Part shown: positions 15,942 through 18,939 of the stretch, piece after piece
How the letters are laid out: every line of letters begins with the position of its first letter
Numbering within the stretch: position 1 is the stretch's first letter
NCBI GenBank assembly: GCA_031266955.1
Contig: JAISAA010000099.1
Span: 1 to 18,939, forward strand
Source of the DNA: Oscillospiraceae bacterium
GTDB lineage: Bacteria; Bacillota; Clostridia; Oscillospirales; Oscillospiraceae
Length of the DNA: 18,939 nt
Reading direction: 5' to 3'
Position numbers and translations under genes: made by a program
The notes under the pieces: generated by a model
Told to the model about the DNA's origin: nothing
The model's input: only the letters and a program-made list of their open reading frames with translations
The model's database searches: none

Positions 15942-17477
15942 ATGAAAAGCAGTATGAAAAAAATCTCGAAAAGTAATTTGAAAAGAAGAATAGCGGTCTG
16001 CGTTCTGGCGCTCAGCCTGCTGGCAGCCGCGCTCGCTTTACCGGCGGGCGCGGCTGCCGACGCCGGCACCGCTATTGAGAAAACGGCGCGGTATCTCGGC
16101 GCCATAGAGTCACCCGCGATTTTGTCGGGCGACTGGCCCGTTTTCGCCGTCGCGAAAAGCGGCTATTACGCGCCGCCGGGCTTTTACGCGAGCTATAAAA
16201 AATCGGTCGCGGCGAAGCTGAGCGAAACAAAAGGCGTCCTGCACGAGCGCAAGTATACGGAATACTCGCGCCTCATCCTCGCCCTGACGGCGATCGGCGA
16301 GGACGCGCGCAGCTTCGGCGGATACGACTTGACGGCGAAGCTTTTAGAATACGACAAGGTGCGCGCGCAGGGGATAAACGGCCCCGCGTGGGCGCTTATC
16401 GCGTTGGACTGCGCGCCGGAGTACGGCGCGGCGCGCGGCGGCGATAATAGATACGGCGAAATAAAAGAGCGGTACCTCGCCGATATACTCTCGCGGCAGA
16501 GAACGGACGGGCGCTTCACGCTCGCGGGCGGCGGCGCGGATAAGACAAACGAGCCGCCGGAGGCGGATGTAACGGCGATGGTCCTGCTCGCCCTCGCGCC
16601 TTACAGAGAGCGGCGCGAGGTGTCGGACGTAATAGACCGGGCTCTCGGCTTTTTATCGGCGATACAGCAGCCGGACGGGGGCTATAAAAGCCGCGACGTG
16701 TCAAACTGCGAAAGCGCGGCGCAGGTGATAACGGCGCTCGGCGCGCTCGGTATCGATATCGACGATAAACGCTTCACGAAAAACGGAAAAACGGCGCTCG
16801 ACGCGCTGCTAAGTTTCGCGCTTGCTGACGGGTCTTTTGAGCATACGAAGGACGGCGGCGTCGATTTGATGGCGACGCAGCAGGCGCTGTGCGCGATGAT
16901 ATCCGCCGACAAGGGTATCTCGGTCTACGGCGCGATGACGCTCGGCGCCGGCCCGGCGTTTTCAAAAATCGCGGCGCCGGCAGTGTCCCGCGCGGGGAAA
17001 ACTTTTCCCGATATCGCGGGAAAATCCTGCGAGGCGGCGGTGCGCGCGCTCGCCGAGCGCGGGATAATCGACGGGGCAACCGCAACGGAATTCCGCCCGT
17101 CGGACACCGTGACGCGCGCGCAGTTTGCCGCTATCACGGCGCGAGCGCTCGGCTTCGAGCTGCCGGAGAGCGGTCCGGGCGGCAGCGTTAATATCCCTGA
17201 TGGCTTCAGCGACGTGCCCGAAAGCGCGTGGTACGCCCGTTACGTGTATTCGGCACAAAACTACGGCCTGATAACGGGGCGCTCGCCCAAAATATTTGAC
17301 CCGGAGGGGCGCATAACGCGCTCCGAGGCGGCGCTGCTGCTCGAACGCGCGGCAAAGCTTCTCGGCTACGGCGGAAGAATTGCGATAACAACGGCGGCGG
17401 AAAGCCGCGTAACGCGCGGCGAGCTCGCCGTGGGACTGCACACCCTGCTGCGGGCGGCGGGCGCGCTTGAAGGCTGA
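15942..17477 (+). CDS. Secreted SLH-domain protein with prenyltransferase-like alpha/alpha repeats
   Basis: A 511-residue exported protein probably held in the cell wall by SLH domains. Residues 1-39 are a signal peptide: several lysines and arginines, a hydrophobic core at about 17-33, and likely cleavage after AGAAA. Residues about 40-335 show helix-pair repeats of the squalene-cyclase/prenyltransferase-like alpha/alpha-barrel type (YTEYSRLILALTAIG; INGPAWALIALD; QPDGGYKSRDVSNCESAAQ; ADGSFEH). I see no DxDD cyclase motif, so an enzymatic role is not supported. SLH domains lie at about 355-407 (FPDIAGKSCEAAVRALAERG, FRPSDTVTRAQFAAI) and 422-476 (FSDVPESAWYARYVYSAQNY, ITRSEAALLL). Residues 477-511 hold only the end of a third SLH repeat (RVTRGELAVGL). 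A start at 15954 is also possible because the ribosome site is weak. It lies 36 bases after copy 7. Confidence 0.85.
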   Translation: MKSSMKKISKSNLKRRIAVCVLALSLLAAALALPAGAAADAGTAIEKTARYLGAIESPAILSGDWPVFAVAKSGYYAPPGFYASYKKSVAAKLSETKGVLHERKYTEYSRLILALTAIGEDARSFGGYDLTAKLLEYDKVRAQGINGPAWALIALDCAPEYGAARGGDNRYGEIKERYLADILSRQRTDGRFTLAGGGADKTNEPPEADVTAMVLLALAPYRERREVSDVIDRALGFLSAIQQPDGGYKSRDVSNCESAAQVITALGALGIDIDDKRFTKNGKTALDALLSFALADGSFEHTKDGGVDLMATQQALCAMISADKGISVYGAMTLGAGPAFSKIAAPAVSRAGKTFPDIAGKSCEAAVRALAERGIIDGATATEFRPSDTVTRAQFAAITARALGFELPESGPGGSVNIPDGFSDVPESAWYARYVYSAQNYGLITGRSPKIFDPEGRITRSEAALLLERAAKLLGYGGRIAITTAAESRVTRGELAVGLHTLLRAAGALEG

Positions 17478-17500
17478 ATAAGTTCCGCGGCGCGGGGGCC

Positions 17501-17524
17501 GGGCGCGATAAATCGCGCCCCTAC
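17501..17524 (-). repeat. GTAGGGGC palindromic repeat, GCGCGAT stem (reversed)
   Basis: An exact reverse complement of the elements at 403-426 and 2852-2875, located 23 bases after the stop of the SLH gene. Confidence 0.85.
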
Positions 17525-17537
17525 AGGGTGTTGCGCC

Positions 17538-17561
17538 GTAAGGGCGGATTACCATCCGCCC
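17538..17561 (+). repeat. GTAAGGGC palindromic repeat, GGCGGAT stem
   Basis: GTAA is followed by stem GGGCGGAT, loop TACC and stem ATCCGCCC. It is a family member with one change in the boundary sequence. A degenerate further copy on the minus strand (about 17567-17597, ending CCCCTAC on the plus strand) follows it. Confidence 0.75.
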
Positions 17562-17612
17562 ATCACCGTAAACCGGACGCGGGACGGTTACCCCTACGGA
17601 CTGGGGAACGGC

Positions 17613-17687
17613 GGGGCGGTGTGGACACCGCCCCCTACGGGAACGGTTGCGAAATCCCGGTGTAGGGGCGGGTGTCCACACCCGCCC
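17613..17687. repeat. Two back-to-back GTAGGGGC palindromic elements, stems GGCGGTGT and GGCGGGTGT
   Basis: The left element (17613-17638, reversed) has stem GGGGCGGTGT / ACACCGCCCC with loop GG, ending CCTAC. The right element (17662-17687) is GTAG, stem GGGCGGGTGT, loop CC, stem ACACCCGCCC. Here the GTAG ends face each other, opposite to the pairs at 2900-3003 and 8047-8117. They lie between the SLH gene and the terminator. Confidence 0.8.
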
Positions 17688-17707
17688 GCCATCCCTTGCG
17701 CGCCAAC

Positions 17708-17749
17708 AAAAAAATCCCCCCGCCATTTGTTTCGGCGGAGGATTTTTTT
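17708..17749. terminator. Bidirectional intrinsic terminator between convergent genes
   Basis: AAAAAAATCC then CCCCGCC pairs with GGCGG then AGGATTTTTTT around an eight- or nine-base loop, with one mismatch and one bulged C. Seven A lead in and seven T lead out, so the structure can end transcripts arriving from the SLH gene on the plus strand and from the 226-residue protein gene (stop at 17757) on the minus strand. Confidence 0.9.
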
Positions 17750-17756
17750 GATTTTC

Positions 17757-18437
17757 TCACGGCACAAACGCCTCTACAATGTCGCCGAAATGCCCTTTTT
17801 CGCCTTCCCGGTTTATCTCCCACCTTCCGCAAAGATAAACCTTTTTGCCGCGTTCGTGTTCTTTGAATTCGAGGGTGAACGGTGATTTTGTGTCGAATGA
17901 CGAGTTTATCAGGTCTTCGACGTCTGCCGGCGGCGCGTCTGAAATTGCCCAGCGTATTTCTATGCCGTGGACGCCGGCGGGCTTGGCGCGGCGCTCGCTG
18001 TCCTTGTCGCGGTAGTTGATTATCAGGCAGCGCGGCGTGCCGCTGTCTATTGTCAGCTCCGGGACTGTTTTCGGGATTGGTACCGGTGTCGGCTTTGGGT
18101 TGTGGTTGTGGAGGCCCATCGCGGTGCGGTCTTCGTTTGTTACTGGGTCGAATTTCAGGTACTGCGCAACGAATGCGCGGATGTATTTTACGGCGGCTTT
18201 TCGCGCGTCGTTTTTGTACTCCGTATCTACGGGCGTGTGCGCGGCGAGGGTGATATTGTATTTCGCGTGCCAGTCGTCGTAGAGATTTGTCAGCTCCGTT
18301 ACTTTTTCGGGCGGGATGTTTGTCCATTGATAGGGGTATGGGCCTTGGGTCTTTTCCACTACGTAGTTTTTCAGATTGAAATACCAGCCGTCGAAGTCGG
18401 CGTCGCGCGGGGGGAAATAATCTCGTCTTGCTGCCAT
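17757..18437 (-). CDS. Conserved hypothetical protein, 226 residues, with C-terminal beta-sandwich-like half
   Basis: A 226-residue soluble-looking protein with no signal peptide or membrane segment. The ATG is preceded on the minus strand by GAAAGG about ten bases upstream. The N-terminal half is helical and aromatic-rich (DYFPPRDADFDGWYFNLKNY, YDDWHAKYN, HTPVDTEYKNDARKAAVKYI, FDPVTNEDRTAMGLHNHN). A proline/threonine hinge (PKPTPVPIPKTVPE, about residues 113-126) joins it to a C-terminal half with alternating strands (HGIEIRWAIS; FTLEFKEHERGKKVYLCGRW) of fibronectin type III/Ig-like appearance. From memory this resembles a family of uncharacterised proteins found in gut Bacteroidota and treponemes, but I cannot check that here. 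It converges on the array and shares its terminator. Its base composition is noticeably less GC-rich than the array. Function unknown. Confidence 0.85.
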   Translation of the reverse strand: MAARRDYFPPRDADFDGWYFNLKNYVVEKTQGPYPYQWTNIPPEKVTELTNLYDDWHAKYNITLAAHTPVDTEYKNDARKAAVKYIRAFVAQYLKFDPVTNEDRTAMGLHNHNPKPTPVPIPKTVPELTIDSGTPRCLIINYRDKDSERRAKPAGVHGIEIRWAISDAPPADVEDLINSSFDTKSPFTLEFKEHERGKKVYLCGRWEINREGEKGHFGDIVEAFVP

Positions 18438-18473
18438 AATTATTATGCCCTTTCTTGTTGTTTTTTACCGGAT

Positions 18474-18670
18474 ATGCGCGTGTGCGGCGTTTATGTGCGC
18501 ACGCGAGCGGCTTATGTGCGCACTCGGGCGGCTTATGTGCGCACGCGAGTTCCTTATGTGCGCGCGTGAGCTTCTTATGTGCGCACACGCGCCGCTTATG
18601 TGCGCACCGGAGTTCCTTATGTGCGCACGTGAATCGCTCGTGTGCGCACGGGAGACTCTTAGGTGCGCAC
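18474..18670. repeat. Tandem array of ten palindromic units at a 21-base period
   Basis: The octamer GTGCGCAC is its own reverse complement. It occurs at 18495, 18516, 18537, 18579, 18600, 18621, 18642 and 18663, with a one-base variant (GTGCGCGC) at 18558 and a degenerate copy (ATGCGCGT) at 18474. Every step is exactly 21 bases. The flank CTTAT before the octamer is mostly conserved, while the bases after it vary. The array fills the space between the start of the 226-residue gene and the end of the TM2 remnant. Because 21 is divisible by three, several frames stay open through it, giving false heptapeptide-repeat reading frames on both strands. Confidence 0.93.
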
Positions 18671-18687
18671 GCGAGCCGCCTGCGCTT

Positions 18688-18857
18688 TTACGCCCATTTC
18701 TTGTCGATGAACACAAAATCCTTTTCGTAGCTGCCGAGCTTTGTGATGGCGACTATCCAGTCCACGAGCGCCCATACGCCAAGCCCGCCGCAGAGGTGAT
18801 GAGCTTTAGGATGCCGAGGCCGACTTGGCCTCTCATAAATCTGTCTACGTTCCGGCT
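18688..18857 (-). pseudogene. TM2-domain membrane protein remnant, frameshifted and truncated
   Basis: Read on the minus strand, one frame gives NVDRFMRGQVGLGILKLIT and, after a shift at 18796, the next frame gives CGGLGVWALVDWIVAITKLG, then SYEKDFVFIDKKWA and a TAA stop at 18690-18688. Together they match the TM2-domain pattern (G-x-D-R-F, G-x-G-x-x-K-L-I-T, G-G-x-G-x-W-x-L-x-D). One C is missing from what should be a CCC run (ATCACCCTC expected, ATCACCTC seen). The first transmembrane segment that should precede VDRF is absent, and a stop codon (18858-18860) comes directly before the remnant. It is therefore broken twice unless the frameshift is a sequencing error. TM2 proteins are small two-helix membrane proteins of unclear function. 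Confidence 0.75.
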
Positions 18858-18860
18858 TTA

Positions 18861-18939
18861 TGTGCAGTTGGGCCGTACTATTTTATCGGGCCGTGATTTA
18901 GTCAACCTTTTTTATCGGTATCCAAAACTCATATCTGCT
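18861..18939. other. Terminal stretch without a recognisable gene
   Basis: The last 79 bases are AT-richer than the array. They contain two GGGCCGT heptamers 18 bases apart (18870, 18888) and no open frame that I can assign. A gene entering from the right cannot be excluded. Confidence 0.4.

Noticed and set aside
15942..17477. Active terpene cyclase or prenyltransferase
   Set aside because: Helical repeat similarity is visible, but no DxDD motif or other catalytic signature is seen, and the protein is exported and carries SLH domains.
17635..18588. 317-residue minus-strand open frame spanning the terminator and the 226-residue gene
   Set aside because: It crosses a strong bidirectional terminator, the palindromic repeats and the 21-base array, and its composition is Arg/Pro-rich without motifs; the 226-residue frame inside it has coherent protein features.
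18474..18670. CRISPR array
   Set aside because: The period is 21 bases with no unique spacers of 25-40 bases between repeats, and no cas gene is nearby.
18465..18716. Minus-strand open frame with repeated RAHIxxS heptads
   Set aside because: Same cause as the plus-strand frame. It runs out of frame through the TM2 remnant and its start has no ribosome site.
18455..18730. Plus-strand open frame with a heptapeptide repeat of the form CAHxxxL
   Set aside because: It is produced by the 21-base repeat, which keeps several frames open on both strands. It would start at TTG without a ribosome site and overlaps the leader of the 226-residue gene and the TM2 remnant.

Overview
The window looks like a GC-rich member of the Bacillota (probably an uncultured Clostridia-type gut bacterium). 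The reasons are lipobox signal peptides on large solute-binding-type lipoproteins, strong AGGAGG-like ribosome sites, an S-layer-homology (SLH) surface protein, and abundant GTAGGGGC-bounded palindromic repeats between genes. The order-level assignment is an inference; no rRNA or marker gene is present.

Positions 1-15905 hold a same-strand array of seven paralogous lipoproteins of about 790-845 residues (the first is only a C-terminal piece). Each complete copy has a lipobox signal peptide, an N-terminal half with propeller-like repeats, a conserved FINSDI-type linker, and a C-terminal half resembling a family 1 extracellular solute-binding protein (SBP). Copies 1-5 are close relatives, copy 6 (10775-13201) is more diverged, and copy 7 (13371-15905) is the most diverged. 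No ABC permease, ATPase, sugar enzyme or regulator lies between them, so this is an expanded set of surface-anchored binding proteins rather than a normal transport operon. Copies 3 and 4 are 14 bases apart. The other gaps of about 70-306 bases carry palindromic repeats or hairpins.

Copy 7 is followed after 36 bases by a secreted protein (15942-17477) with an alpha/alpha-barrel prenyltransferase-like repeat region and C-terminal SLH domains. The array therefore appears to build a cell-surface layer: lipid-anchored propeller/SBP proteins plus a wall-bound SLH protein. The ligands cannot be read from the sequence.

From 17478 to the end the character changes. Four palindromic repeats and a bidirectional terminator (17708-17749) separate the array from a convergent minus-strand gene for an uncharacterised 226-residue protein. 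Upstream of that gene is an array of ten palindromic units at an exact 21-base period (18474-18670), then the frameshifted and N-terminally truncated remnant of a TM2-domain membrane protein. The remnant breaks off at a stray copy of the 21-base unit. The last 80 bases show no gene.
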